DNA of 64,000 bases. It comes from Roseomonas sp. E05 (lineage in GTDB: Bacteria > Pseudomonadota > Alphaproteobacteria > Acetobacterales > Acetobacteraceae). The stretch lies in contig NZ_JASIRT010000004.1 in NCBI RefSeq assembly GCF_030063475.1, positions 62,001-126,000 of the forward strand, given 5' to 3'. A model generated the notes under the pieces. The model saw only the letters and a list, made by a program, of their open reading frames with translations, did no database searches and had not been told where the DNA came from. Position 1 is the stretch's first letter. Every line of letters begins with the position of its first letter. Below are positions 49,325-58,010 of the stretch, piece by piece. The position numbers and the translations under genes are program-made.

Positions 49325-50368
49325 TTACGCCGCGCTCCGCCGCCGCAGCGCGATGGCCTGCCGCGCCAGTTGCAGCACCGCCGCCCGTGCCACCACCGTA
49401 TCCGGGATGGGCCGGTTGGCGGAGCCCGACTTCCCCTGCTTCTCCGCCTCCAGCAGCGCCGCGCCGGCCGCCGCCAGCAGCTCCGGGTTCCACAGTCGCA
49501 GCGCCTGCTCGAAACCCGGCTTCAGCCGGAAGAAGACGGGCGGCCGCAGCGCCTCCAGCGCACCGGAGGCGGATTGCCCGGCGGCCACGCCAAGCGAGGC
49601 CAGATGCAGCCGCTGCACATGCCGCAGCGCCGCGCGCAGCACCATGATGGGGCTGGCGCCCTCGGCGAAGGCGGCGTCCAGCGCGCGGTCGGCGGTGGAA
49701 ACATCGCCCGCCGTGGCGGCCACCAGCGCCTCGTCAAGGTCGAGCGCCGAGCCATCGCCCGTGCAGGCCATGACGTCCTCCTCGGAGAGGCGGCCGCCCG
49801 CGCCGGCATAGAGGGCGAGCTTCTCCACCTCGCGGCGCAGCAGCATGCGGTCCTCGCCGAGGCGGGCGGCCAGCCATTCCAGCGCGGCGGGCGCGGCGGC
49901 CACGCCTTCCGCCTGCAGCATCCGGGCGATGCTGCCGGCGAGCTCCGCGCCACGCTCGCGATAGCAGGCGATGACGGCGGCGTCGGGTGCGGGTTCCAGC
50001 AGGGTCCGCAGCTTGGCGCGGGCGGGAAGCTCGCCGGCTTCCAGCACGAGGAGGGCCTCGCCGGGGCCGGCGAGCGCCTCCTTCACGGCGGGGGTGAGGC
50101 CGTCGGCGGCGTCCCGCACCCGCACCAGGCGGCGGCCGCCGGTCATGGCGAGGGCGGCCATCTCGCCGGCCAGGGCGCCGGGCTTCGCCGCCGCCTCGCG
50201 CGGCAGGTCGGCCAGGCGGAAGGGATCGTCACCGCCGATGACGGACTGCTGCAAGGCCTCGGCGCGCTCACGGATCAGCCCGGCATCGTCGCCATGCAGC
50301 AGCACCACGCGGCAGGCGCCGGGCTGGGCGAGGAAGGCGGCGATGCGGCGCTGGTCGAGCTTGGCCAA
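49325..50368 (-). CDS. holA: DNA polymerase III subunit delta
   Basis: The 347-residue clamp-loader subunit has an N-terminal segment AKLDQRRIAAFLAQPGACRVVLLHGDDAGLIRERA, then the delta-type AAA-like fold without Walker residues. The C-terminal helical part includes RRLHLAS-like and PPVFFRLKPGFEQALRLW segments. It opens the sliding clamp during DNA replication. No ATG is available; the probable start is TTG at 50366-50368, since earlier codons run into the lptE region with no homology. It lies 46 bases after lptE, in the conserved leuS-lptE-holA order of alphaproteobacteria. Confidence 0.9.
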   Translation of the reverse strand: MAKLDQRRIAAFLAQPGACRVVLLHGDDAGLIRERAEALQQSVIGGDDPFRLADLPREAAAKPGALAGEMAALAMTGGRRLVRVRDAADGLTPAVKEALAGPGEALLVLEAGELPARAKLRTLLEPAPDAAVIACYRERGAELAGSIARMLQAEGVAAAPAALEWLAARLGEDRMLLRREVEKLALYAGAGGRLSEEDVMACTGDGSALDLDEALVAATAGDVSTADRALDAAFAEGASPIMVLRAALRHVQRLHLASLGVAAGQSASGALEALRPPVFFRLKPGFEQALRLWNPELLAAAGAALLEAEKQGKSGSANRPIPDTVVARAAVLQLARQAIALRRRSAA

Positions 50369-50414
50369 GGGGGAAGGGCGTCCTTCGCGGGGGTGGGCCG
50401 CGCGCCGGCCCGGT

Positions 50415-50993
50415 TCAGGCTTTCTGCTGCGCGCGCAACTGGACGGAGAGGCGCAGCACGATGTCATCCGCCAGCTGCTCGATCAGGCGCTGGATGGTGG
50501 CGTCCCGCGCGAAGTCGGCGGCGAAGAACTGGTTGTCCGGGATGTCGAAGGCGTCGAAGGCCCGCTCCACCCCCTGCGCCACCTGGGCGGGCGGCGTGCT
50601 CCGGGAGACCAGCAGCCAGCTCGCCGTGGCGGTGTAGCGCGTGCGGGTCGCCGTGCCGTCGCGCCGGAAGCCCTCCGGCTCGGCGCCGAATTGCAGGCTG
50701 ACGCGCAGCTCCTGCGTCGGCGCCGCGGCACCGAAGCGGCCCAGCCGCTGCTGCAGCGCCCGGCGCAGCAACTGGCCGCTGCGCTCGGGGATCAGCGCCA
50801 CCTCGGTCGAGGCCAGCACGGAGCGGATCGCCGGGTCGCTGGCCGTGGCGGCGCTGTCCCGCGGCGCGTAGAGCGGGCGGAAGCCGCAGCCGGCCAGCGT
50901 CAGCCCGGCCGCGCCCAGTGCCAGCAGGCGGCGGCGGGCGGCGGAGACGGGCCGGCGTTCAGACAACGAAGTTGACGATCCGGCCCGGGACAT
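50415..50993 (-). CDS. lptE: LPS-assembly lipoprotein LptE
   Basis: The 192-residue lipoprotein has a basic N-terminus ([10 protein letters not shown]) and the lipobox LTLAGC, with Cys36 as lipidation site. GFRPLYAPR then follows, the hallmark of alphaproteobacterial LptE. LptE plugs and assembles the LptD outer-membrane barrel that inserts lipopolysaccharide. The gene overlaps the leuS 3' end by 35 bases and is followed by holA, the conserved synteny. The start could lie a few codons downstream of 50993. Confidence 0.93.
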   Translation of the reverse strand: MSRAGSSTSLSERRPVSAARRRLLALGAAGLTLAGCGFRPLYAPRDSAATASDPAIRSVLASTEVALIPERSGQLLRRALQQRLGRFGAAAPTQELRVSLQFGAEPEGFRRDGTATRTRYTATASWLLVSRSTPPAQVAQGVERAFDAFDIPDNQFFAADFARDATIQRLIEQLADDIVLRLSVQLRAQQKA

Positions 50994-53541
50994 GGATGCG
51001 CTTCCTGATGGGGCGCCCGGCGATGGCGCGCTGAACGTTCTCCTCCGCCTCGGCGGCGGCGAAGACGGTGGCCTCGTCGGCGCCCACCGGCACCTCGATG
51101 GTGCTGCGCAGCTTGCCGAGCACCTGCACCGCCAGCGTCACGCTGTCGGCCTTGGCCAGTTCGGCATCCGACTCCAGCCAGGGCAGCCCGGCCACCAGCC
51201 CGGCGCCGGGGCGCAGCAGGGACCACAGCTCCTCGGCCAGATGCGGCATCATCGGGCTGATCAGCCGGGCGGCCGCCTCCAGTGCCTCGCGGCGGGCGGC
51301 GCCATCCGCCTCGCCCGCCGCCTCGATGGCATTGGCGAACTCGTGGATGCGCGCGACCGCGACGTTGAAGGCGAAGCTCTCCAGCGCCTCGGTGACGGCG
51401 GCGATGGTGCGGTGGGTGGCGCGGCGCAGGTCGCGCGCGGCGCCCTCCGCCGGTTCGGTGCCCGGCGGCGGCAGGGTGGCGGCGGCGCCGTTCACCAGGC
51501 GCCAGAGGCGCTGGCTGAAGCGCGAGGCGCCGGCGACGCCCGCCGCCGTCCACTCCATGTCGCGGTCCGGCGGGTTGTCGGAGAGGATGAACCAGCGCGC
51601 GGTGTCGGCGCCGTACTGGTCGATGATGGCGCCGGGGTCGATGGTGTTGCGCTTCGACTTCGACATCTTGTCGTTGCGCGAGACGGTCACCGGCAGGCCG
51701 CTGGCCTTGTCGGTGGCGCTGCCGTCGGCGGCGACCTCCACCTCGTCCGGGGCCAGCCAGCGGCCGTCCCGGGCCTTGTAGGAGGCGTGCTGCACCATGC
51801 CCTGGGTGAACAGGCCGGCGAAGGGCTCGGCCACGCCGACATACCCCATGCTGTGCAGCGCGCGGGTGAAGAAGCGCGAGTAGAGCAGGTGCAGGATCGC
51901 GTGCTCGATGCCGCCGATATACTGATCGACCGGCAGCCAGCCATTCACCGCCGCCGGCACCAGCGGCGTGCCCGCCTTCGGCGCGGTGAAGCGCGCGAAG
52001 TACCAGGAGCTGTCGACGAAGGTGTCGAAGGTATCGGTCTCGCGCTGCGCCGGCTTGCCGCATTGCGGGCAGCCGACATGCTTCCAGACCGGGTGGTGGT
52101 CCAGCGGGTTGCCGGGCTTCGAGAAGTCCACATCCTCCGGCAGCGTCACCGGGAGCTGGTCGTCGGGCACCGGCACCACGCCGCAGGCCTCGCAGTGGAT
52201 GACCGGAATCGGGCAGCCCCAGTAGCGCTGGCGGGAGACGCCCCAGTCGCGCAGGCGCCAGTTCACCACGCCGGTGCCGGCGCCGATCTTCTCCAGCGCC
52301 GCGATGGCGGCGCGCTTGCCCTCGGCGGTGCCGAGCCCGTCGAGGAAGCCGGAATTGTAGAGCGTGCCGTCCTCGGTATAGGCGGTGTCGCCGATGGCGA
52401 AGGTGGCCGGGTCCTCGCCCGGCGGCAGGATGACCGGCGGCACCGGCAGGCCGTATTTCCGGGCGAAGTCGAGGTCGCGCTGGTCGCCGGAGGGGCAGCC
52501 GAAGATGGCGCCCGTGCCGTATTCCATCAGCACGAAATTGGCGATCCAGACCGGATAGCTGGCGCCTTCGATGAAGGGGTGCGCGACGCGCAGGCCGGTG
52601 TCGATGCCGCGCTTCTCAGCCTGCTCGATGGCGGCCTCGGAGGTGCCGAGGCTGCGCACCTCGGTGATGAAGGCGGCGACCTCCGGGCTGCGCCCGGCGG
52701 CGGCGGTGGCCAGCGGATGGTCGGCGGCGACGGCCAGGAAGGACATGCCGAACAGTGTGTCCGGCCGGGTGGTGAAGACCTCCACCTGCTCCATGCCGGC
52801 CACCGGCTCGGTCAGCGCGAAGCGGACCCGCGCGCCCTCGCTGCGGCCGATCCAGTTGGCCTGCATCAGCTTCACGCGCTCGGGCCAGCGGTCGAGGCCG
52901 TCCAGCGCCTCCAGCAACTCGGGCGCGAACCTGGTGATGGAGAGGAACCACTGGGAGAGCCGCTTCTTCTCCACCAGCGCGCCGGAGCGCCAGCCGCGGC
53001 CGTCGATCACCTGCTCATTGGCCAGGACGGTGTGGTCCACCGGGTCCCAGTTGACCGCGCTCTCCTTGCGCTCGACCAGCCCGGCGCGCAGGAAGTCGAG
53101 GAACAGTTTCTGCTGCTGCCCGTAGTAGGAGGGATCGCAGGTGGCGAACTCGCGCTCCCATTCCAGGGAGAGGCCCATGCGCTTCAGCTCGGCGCGCATG
53201 GTGTCGATGTTCTGGTAGGTCCAGGCGGCCGGGTGCACGCCGCGCTCGCGGGCGGCGTTCTCGGCGGGCAGGCCGAAGGCGTCCCAGCCCATGGGGTGCA
53301 GCACCTGGAAGCCGCGGGCGCGCTTGTAGCGCGCCACCACGTCGCCCAGCGTGTAGTTCCGCACATGCCCCATATGGATCTTGCCGGAGGGGTAGGGGAA
53401 CATCTCCAGCACGTAGTATTTCGGCCGGCTGCCATACGGCACGTCGGGCACGCTGAAGCAGCGGGCGTCCTCCCAGGCGTGCTGCCAGCGCGGCTCGGCG
53501 CTGGCGAAATCGTAACGGGCAGGTGTGGCAGCGTCGTTCAT
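50959..53541 (-). CDS. leuS: Leucyl-tRNA synthetase
   Basis: This is a full-length 860-residue class I synthetase. The HIGH-type motif is HMGH at 56-59 and KMSKS is at 625-629. The zinc-like and editing domains lie between them, with the editing segment [23 protein letters not shown]. The tRNA-binding C-terminal domain ends [10 protein letters not shown]. It charges tRNA-Leu and edits misactivated amino acids. It is preceded by the DUF3576 gene (140-base gap with a hairpin) and overlaps lptE. Confidence 0.98.
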   Translation of the reverse strand: MNDAATPARYDFASAEPRWQHAWEDARCFSVPDVPYGSRPKYYVLEMFPYPSGKIHMGHVRNYTLGDVVARYKRARGFQVLHPMGWDAFGLPAENAARERGVHPAAWTYQNIDTMRAELKRMGLSLEWEREFATCDPSYYGQQQKLFLDFLRAGLVERKESAVNWDPVDHTVLANEQVIDGRGWRSGALVEKKRLSQWFLSITRFAPELLEALDGLDRWPERVKLMQANWIGRSEGARVRFALTEPVAGMEQVEVFTTRPDTLFGMSFLAVAADHPLATAAAGRSPEVAAFITEVRSLGTSEAAIEQAEKRGIDTGLRVAHPFIEGASYPVWIANFVLMEYGTGAIFGCPSGDQRDLDFARKYGLPVPPVILPPGEDPATFAIGDTAYTEDGTLYNSGFLDGLGTAEGKRAAIAALEKIGAGTGVVNWRLRDWGVSRQRYWGCPIPVIHCEACGVVPVPDDQLPVTLPEDVDFSKPGNPLDHHPVWKHVGCPQCGKPAQRETDTFDTFVDSSWYFARFTAPKAGTPLVPAAVNGWLPVDQYIGGIEHAILHLLYSRFFTRALHSMGYVGVAEPFAGLFTQGMVQHASYKARDGRWLAPDEVEVAADGSATDKASGLPVTVSRNDKMSKSKRNTIDPGAIIDQYGADTARWFILSDNPPDRDMEWTAAGVAGASRFSQRLWRLVNGAAATLPPPGTEPAEGAARDLRRATHRTIAAVTEALESFAFNVAVARIHEFANAIEAAGEADGAARREALEAAARLISPMMPHLAEELWSLLRPGAGLVAGLPWLESDAELAKADSVTLAVQVLGKLRSTIEVPVGADEATVFAAAEAEENVQRAIAGRPIRKRIHVPGRIVNFVV

Positions 53542-53606
53542 CGGACCGGGCGATCAGGAGTTCCAGGGAAGGGATACGATCTTGGCGCCCGCAAGGAAAG
53601 GGCGCG

Positions 53607-53631
53607 GGGGCGGATGGCTGCCATCCGCCCC
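53607..53631 (-). terminator. Terminator hairpin after the DUF3576 gene
   Basis: The arms GGGGCGGATGGC and GCCATCCGCCCC (53607-53618 and 53620-53631) give a near-perfect GC-rich stem 50 bases past the DUF3576 stop and upstream of leuS. A short pyrimidine stretch CCCTTTCCTT follows on the minus strand. Confidence 0.6.
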
Positions 53632-53681
53632 GGCCCCTGCTCATTCTGCGGCCGGCTCCGGGGCCACGGGCGGTCAGTGCC

Positions 53682-54194
53682 TCAGCGGGCGGCGGTCTGG
53701 CTGCGCAGCTCGCGGGCGCGGGCGAGGATCTGGTTTTCCATGTCCGTGTTGGTGGTCGGCGCCACGGGCGCGTCCATCCAGCCGCCGTTGCGCAGCTCCT
53801 GGCGGAAGACCGAGACGCGCACGCCGTCCGAGCGGAGCTGGCGGCCGAGGATGTAGGCGGTGGCGCGGAAGCGCTCGGTGGGCGTGGCCGCCGGCGAGTA
53901 CCAGTCGGTGATGATGACGCCGCCGAAGGGATCGGCCGAGGAGAGCGGCAGGAAGGACAGCGTGTCCAGCGTGGCCCGCCAGAGATAGGCGTTCACGCCG
54001 AGCCCGCCCTCCTGCGAATCCGCCTGCTGGGAGGAGCGATCGGTCCCGAAGATCAGGATCCCGTCCGACCCGCTCAGCCGGCCCTGCACGCGGGCCCGCC
54101 TGCTGTCGTCGTAGTATTCGTCGTTCTTCACCTCGCGGCCGTAGCCGCAGGCGGTGAGGGTGAGGATCAGCCCGAAGGCGAGGAGCTTGCGCAT
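53682..54194 (-). CDS. DUF3576 domain lipoprotein
   Basis: This 170-residue protein has a lipoprotein signal peptide with lipobox LTLTAC (Cys16). The DUF3576 core reads NAYLWRATLDTLSFLPLSSADPFGGVIITDWY, ERFRATAYILGRQLRSDGVRVSVFRQ and a C-terminal IL-ARARELR helix. The family is confined mainly to alphaproteobacteria, is probably periplasmic or outer-membrane attached, and has no known function. It lies just upstream of leuS, its common position in the group. Start 54194 gives the signal peptide. Confidence 0.9.
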   Translation of the reverse strand: MRKLLAFGLILTLTACGYGREVKNDEYYDDSRRARVQGRLSGSDGILIFGTDRSSQQADSQEGGLGVNAYLWRATLDTLSFLPLSSADPFGGVIITDWYSPAATPTERFRATAYILGRQLRSDGVRVSVFRQELRNGGWMDAPVAPTTNTDMENQILARARELRSQTAAR

Positions 54195-54234
54195 GGCGGC
54201 CGCACGATAGGCGGCTGGCAAGCCCAGGCAAGCG

Positions 54235-54271
54235 CAAAAACGAAAAAGGGCGGCGGGTTGCCCCGCCGCCC
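54235..54271 (-). terminator. Rho-independent terminator of the porin gene
   Basis: On the minus strand GGGCGGCGGG and CCCGCCGCCC (54248-54257 and 54262-54271) form a 10-bp stem with a four-base loop, followed at once by TTTTTCGTTTTT. It begins 23 bases after the porin stop and is the most classical intrinsic terminator in the window. Confidence 0.9.
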
Positions 54272-54294
54272 CTCGCGAACCGACCCCTGCGGGA

Positions 54295-55500
54295 TCAGAA
54301 AGCGATGCGCGTGCCCAGGAGGAACACCTTGGTGTCGGTGTCGACGCCAGTCGCGGTCGCGGTGGCGTCCTCCTCCTTCGTGCCCTGGGTGTACTCGGCG
54401 ACCAGCGCCAGGCCCGGAGCCAGGTTGTAGTTGGCGCCGACCGACCAGGCCTGATCCTTGCGCTCGTTCGGGTTGGTCTGGCTGCCGGCGCTGCGGACGT
54501 CGAAGAAGTTCGCACCCACGGTCAGGTTGGCAAAGGTGTAGGCCACGCCCGCCACCCACTGCTTCATGTCCTGGTCGTCGAGGCCCGCGCCGTTCTGCAG
54601 CAGGCCAAGGCCGGCATTGGCGCGGCCGAAGGCGTAGTTCGCGCCGGCGGTGAAGCCGTAGGCGGTCGCCTGCAGGCCGAACACGCCGACGCTCAGGCCC
54701 TCACCGGAGAGGCCGGAGCTGTTCTTGGTCACGCCCGAGCCGATATAGCCGGCCATGCCCGCGATGCCGACGCCGGCGAAGGAGCCGCGGTAGCGGATGG
54801 CGGCCTGCACTTCGTTCTTGCGGCGCAGGCTGTAGGTGCCCAGCGGGCCGCTGGAGTCGTAGCGGTCGCAGTTGGTGCCCAGGGCCTCGCAGCCGCTGTC
54901 CTCGCCCTCGCCCTCGTTGAAGCCGAAGCTGGCGCCGAAGTCGAAGCCGAAGAACTGCGGCGAGGTGTAGATGATCTTGGTGCTGTCGACCAGGCCGCCA
55001 CCGACGAAGTAGGACGGACGGTTGTTGCCGCCAACCACGTTGTCGAGCCAGTCACCGTCGATGCCGCCCGTGCCGAAGCTGGTGATCCAGCCCGTCGCCA
55101 TCGCGCCGAGGACCACGCCGTCCTCGTCACCGAAGCGCAGCTGGCCGGCCTGCGGCGAGGACACCCACAGATACATCTCGTCGGTGTCGAGCGACATCTT
55201 GGTCGCGACGCCGGAGGTCGCCTGACGGTTCTGGTCGTCCTGCACCTCGATGGTGGCACCGTAGGACACGCCGTTGGCGGCCTTGCCCTGCACGATGACG
55301 TGGATTTCCATGTCCGACGTGAAGTCGGACTTGCCAAGGTTCGCGGTGGAGCTGGTCGCACCGTCCTGGTCGGTGAACGCGTAGTTGAAGCGGAAGTAGC
55401 CGCCGACGCGAACCGTCGGGGCTTCCTGCGCCGCAAGCGGGGCCGCCCCGAACACGGCGGCCGCGGCAACGGCGGTGGTCGCCAACAGAATCTTGCGCAT
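54295..55500 (-). CDS. Outer-membrane porin
   Basis: This 401-residue protein has a clean signal peptide (MRKILLATTAVAAAAVFG to AAPLAAQ). It is a Gram-negative porin with alternating beta strands: VRVGGYFRFNYAF at the mature N-terminus, LRFGDEDGVVLGAMATGW near the eyelet loop, and the closing strand FLLGTRIAF ending in Phe. Two Cys in a loop (SGCEALGTNCD) may form a disulfide. It is a general diffusion channel. AGGAGGA stands 7 bases before ATG, an unusually strong ribosome site fitting an abundant protein. It is monocistronic with its own strong terminator. Confidence 0.94.
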   Translation of the reverse strand: MRKILLATTAVAAAAVFGAAPLAAQEAPTVRVGGYFRFNYAFTDQDGATSSTANLGKSDFTSDMEIHVIVQGKAANGVSYGATIEVQDDQNRQATSGVATKMSLDTDEMYLWVSSPQAGQLRFGDEDGVVLGAMATGWITSFGTGGIDGDWLDNVVGGNNRPSYFVGGGLVDSTKIIYTSPQFFGFDFGASFGFNEGEGEDSGCEALGTNCDRYDSSGPLGTYSLRRKNEVQAAIRYRGSFAGVGIAGMAGYIGSGVTKNSSGLSGEGLSVGVFGLQATAYGFTAGANYAFGRANAGLGLLQNGAGLDDQDMKQWVAGVAYTFANLTVGANFFDVRSAGSQTNPNERKDQAWSVGANYNLAPGLALVAEYTQGTKEEDATATATGVDTDTKVFLLGTRIAF

Positions 55501-55618
55501 CCCTAGTCCTCCTCACGCGCCGGGGCGTCCCGGCTGGTCCCGCGGCCTGTCTGCCCCCCTCGGCAGGGCCCCGTGCAACAATGCTCACAGGGCTGTCAGG
55601 CCTGCGGCGGACTATGGT

Positions 55619-56263
55619 TCAGGCCTGTTGAGGCGGGCAATGCTCCGCTTGCGGTGATCGCGACTTCATTGAGACACTGTGGCCTGAGTGCAACAGGGCG
55701 GTGATGGCGGCCAGGCCGCAGGCCGGGGGTGGAACCCGCCCGGCCGTCGCCGCGAGGATGCCGCCGAGTGCCACCACCGGCCGCCTGGCCCGCCGCGCCA
55801 GCGCCGCCCAGCGCCAGGGACCGAGTGCCGGCGCGCCGGGATGGCTGGGAGTCGGAAAGAGCGGGGAGAGAAAGACCAGGTCCGCCCGCAGCCGCGCCGC
55901 GCGGACCAGCCCGGCCCGCCCATGTGCCGCGACCGAAAGCCGTGCCCAGGGCGCACCGGCCCGGCGGGCGAGAAGAAAAGGCAGAATTTCCAAGGTGGTA
56001 GGCCGATCCGGCCAGTGCAGGCCGGCGCCCAGGCGGAGCGCCGCCCGTGCCTCGCCGCCCACCAGCAGCACGCCGCGCCGGCGGCGCTGCAGCCGCGCCA
56101 GCGACGGGCGCAGCGCCGGCGCCACGCCCCGCGCCACCACCCCGCTGCCGCGCGGCAGCGCCGCCAGAGCCACCCGCGGGTCCGGCAGCCGTGCCGGATC
56201 GCTGAACAGCCAGAGCCGGGGCAGGAGACCGCGACTCGGGGCCCGCCTCCGCTTGAGCCGCAT
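55619..56263 (-). CDS. Thiamine phosphate synthase / TenI-like family protein
   Basis: The 214-residue TIM-barrel protein has LWLFSDPARLPDP at the start, AAGLHWPDR-type substrate strand (GAGLHWPDRPT), SVAAHGRAGLVRAARLRADLVFLSPLFPTPSHPG and RPVVALGGI. These match ThiE/TenI proteins, where the SPLFPT motif and AALGGI strand bind the phosphates. It would couple the thiazole and pyrimidine moieties or act as TenI-type isomerase; the divergent sequence prevents deciding. It is divergent from the YggS gene across 27 bases. Confidence 0.8.
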   Translation of the reverse strand: MRLKRRRAPSRGLLPRLWLFSDPARLPDPRVALAALPRGSGVVARGVAPALRPSLARLQRRRRGVLLVGGEARAALRLGAGLHWPDRPTTLEILPFLLARRAGAPWARLSVAAHGRAGLVRAARLRADLVFLSPLFPTPSHPGAPALGPWRWAALARRARRPVVALGGILAATAGRVPPPACGLAAITALLHSGHSVSMKSRSPQAEHCPPQQA

Positions 56264-56290
56264 CGCCGCCGCATCTACGGTCCGCACATC

Positions 56291-56959
56291 ATGCCCTCCA
56301 TCGCCGAAAACCTGCAGCGCATCCGGGAGCGAATCGCCGACGCCTGCGCCCGCGCCGGCCGCGACCCGGCCTCCGTCACCCTGGTGGCGGTTTCCAAGTT
56401 CCATCCCGCCGAGTCGGTGCGGGAAGCCCTCGTCGCCGGGCAGGCCAGCTTCGGCGAGAACCGCGTGCAGGAGGCGGCGGCCAAGTTCCCCCCGCTGCGC
56501 GCCGGCCACCCCGCGCTGCGGCTGCATATCATCGGCGCGCTGCAAACCAATAAGGCACGCGACGCGGTGCGCATCGCCGATGTCATCGAAAGCCTGGACC
56601 GGCCGAAGCTGGCCGCCGCCCTGGCGGAAGCCATGGCGAAGGAGGGGCGGCGCCCGCAGCTGCTGGTGCAGGTGAACATCGGCCGCGAGCCGCAGAAGGC
56701 GGGCATCGACCCCGATGCGGTGGCGGATTTCGTCGCCGAGTGCCGCGAGGCGCATGGCCTGCCGGTGGCAGGGCTGATGTGCATCCCGCCCGCGGAGGAC
56801 GACCCGGCGCCGCATTTCGACCGCATGGCCGCGCTGGCGGCGCGACTCGGGCTGCACACGCTCTCCATGGGGATGAGCGGCGACTTCGAGGCCGCCATCG
56901 CCGCCGGCGCCACGCATGTGCGCGTGGGCACCGCCATCTTCGGGGAGCGGCACCCGTAG
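56291..56959 (+). CDS. YggS-family pyridoxal phosphate homeostasis protein
   Basis: This 222-residue single-domain PLP protein has the PLP lysine in LVAVSKFHP (Lys36). GENRVQEAAAKF, LHIIGALQTNK, LVQVNIGREPQKAGI, GLMCIPP and LSMGMSGDFEAAIAAGATHVRVGTAIFGER follow, all diagnostic of the PLPBP/YggS family. It controls free PLP levels and amino-acid homeostasis in the cytoplasm. Its promoter must lie within the 27-base gap or inside the divergent gene. Confidence 0.96.
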   Translation: MPSIAENLQRIRERIADACARAGRDPASVTLVAVSKFHPAESVREALVAGQASFGENRVQEAAAKFPPLRAGHPALRLHIIGALQTNKARDAVRIADVIESLDRPKLAAALAEAMAKEGRRPQLLVQVNIGREPQKAGIDPDAVADFVAECREAHGLPVAGLMCIPPAEDDPAPHFDRMAALAARLGLHTLSMGMSGDFEAAIAAGATHVRVGTAIFGERHP

Positions 56960-56983
56960 CGGGGGAGGCGGCGCCTCCCCCGC
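56959..56983. terminator. Terminator hairpin between YggS and hydrolase genes
   Basis: GCGGGGGAGGC and GCCTCCCCCGC pair around a GGC loop, directly at the YggS stop codon (the stem begins on its last base). It lies between convergent genes and has no T tract. Confidence 0.6.
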
Positions 56984-57029
56984 GCCTCCTCCGCCGGGGT
57001 GGCCGTGCCACCCCGGACCCCGCCCTCCG

Positions 57030-57923
57030 TCAGAGAGCGCCCTGGCCGGTGCCCCAGGCCGCCAGCACCGAATCCTCCGGCATCCGGCCCTCGAACCACA
57101 GGCTGGCGGCGACGCGGGACATCGCCGCGCCGTCATGGCCGATATGCGGCACCTCGACGAGGCGCCAGTTGCAGGCCACGCCACGCCGCGCCGCCTCGGC
57201 CTGGCCGGCGGCCAGATAGGTGTGGGCGCGGGCGAAGCGGTGCGGGCCCTGCGCCAGCGCCGTCGGCTGCGAGGGCAGGCTGGGATCGGCGGTCTGGATG
57301 TCCTGCATGCCCGCCAGGATCAGCAGCGGATAGGCCAGCAGCCGCAGCAGCTCCGCCTCGCCGATGCCAATGCCGGCCAGCCCTTCGGGGAAGGATTTCT
57401 CCAGCGTCGGCAGCGTGTACCAGCCGGGATTGCCCACCGCGATCGCCTCGAAGGCCTCGGGCGCCTGGGTGGCGAGCATCCGGTGGCCGAACTGGCCGCC
57501 GGCCGAGTGGCCGAAGAAATGCGCGCGCGGGCGGCGGGTGACGCCGGCCTGGCGCAGCAGGCCGAAGACCCGCGCCGGCACGGCATAGCCCCACTGGGCG
57601 CGCGGGCGCACCGTGCCGTCCTCGGCCAGCACGTGGCCGTTGTTGTAGAGGTCGGCGCCCGGATACTCGGCATCGGCGAAGGTCGGCGCGACGATCAGCA
57701 GGCCGTGCCTGTCGGCGGCGGGAATCCAGAAGTCGCGGTACTCGTCGCCGTTGCGCTTCATGCCGTGCTGCACGATCACCACCGGACTGTCCGGGGTGAA
57801 GCTGGCCGGGCGATAGGTATGCAGCACCAGCGGGCGCGTCGGGTCGCCGGCCTCATCGGTGAAGGGAACGGCCTGCCGGCCCGGCCTGGCCAGGGCCTGC
57901 GCCAGGGTTTCGGTGAAGCTCAT
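57030..57923 (-). CDS. Alpha/beta hydrolase (esterase/depolymerase-like)
   Basis: This 297-residue protein has HTYRPASFTPDSPVVIVQHGM (oxyanion region), the nucleophile elbow GHSAGG at 138-143 (Ser140), LLILAGMQDIQTADP (acid region) and VPHIGHDGAAM with the likely catalytic His. The arrangement resembles the PHB-depolymerase and feruloyl-esterase branch, but no secretion signal is present, so it is cytoplasmic. The substrate is unknown. It follows the peptide-type binding protein gene on the same strand, separated by a terminator-family hairpin. Confidence 0.85.
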   Translation of the reverse strand: MSFTETLAQALARPGRQAVPFTDEAGDPTRPLVLHTYRPASFTPDSPVVIVQHGMKRNGDEYRDFWIPAADRHGLLIVAPTFADAEYPGADLYNNGHVLAEDGTVRPRAQWGYAVPARVFGLLRQAGVTRRPRAHFFGHSAGGQFGHRMLATQAPEAFEAIAVGNPGWYTLPTLEKSFPEGLAGIGIGEAELLRLLAYPLLILAGMQDIQTADPSLPSQPTALAQGPHRFARAHTYLAAGQAEAARRGVACNWRLVEVPHIGHDGAAMSRVAASLWFEGRMPEDSVLAAWGTGQGAL

Positions 57924-57970
57924 CTGGGACGCTCTCCAGGAAGGCGGGGCATTCCGCCGGAAACTCGAAG

Positions 57971-58008
57971 AAGAAAGATGGGGGTGCGGGGGAATTCCTT
58001 CCCCCGGC
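57971..58008 (-). terminator. Terminator-family element
   Basis: The minus-oriented core GGGGGAAGGAATTCCCCC (57988-58005) starts 5 bases after the stop of the binding-protein gene, followed by GCACCCCCATC and TTTCTTCTTC. It separates that gene from the downstream hydrolase. Confidence 0.7.
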
Positions 58009-58010
58009 CT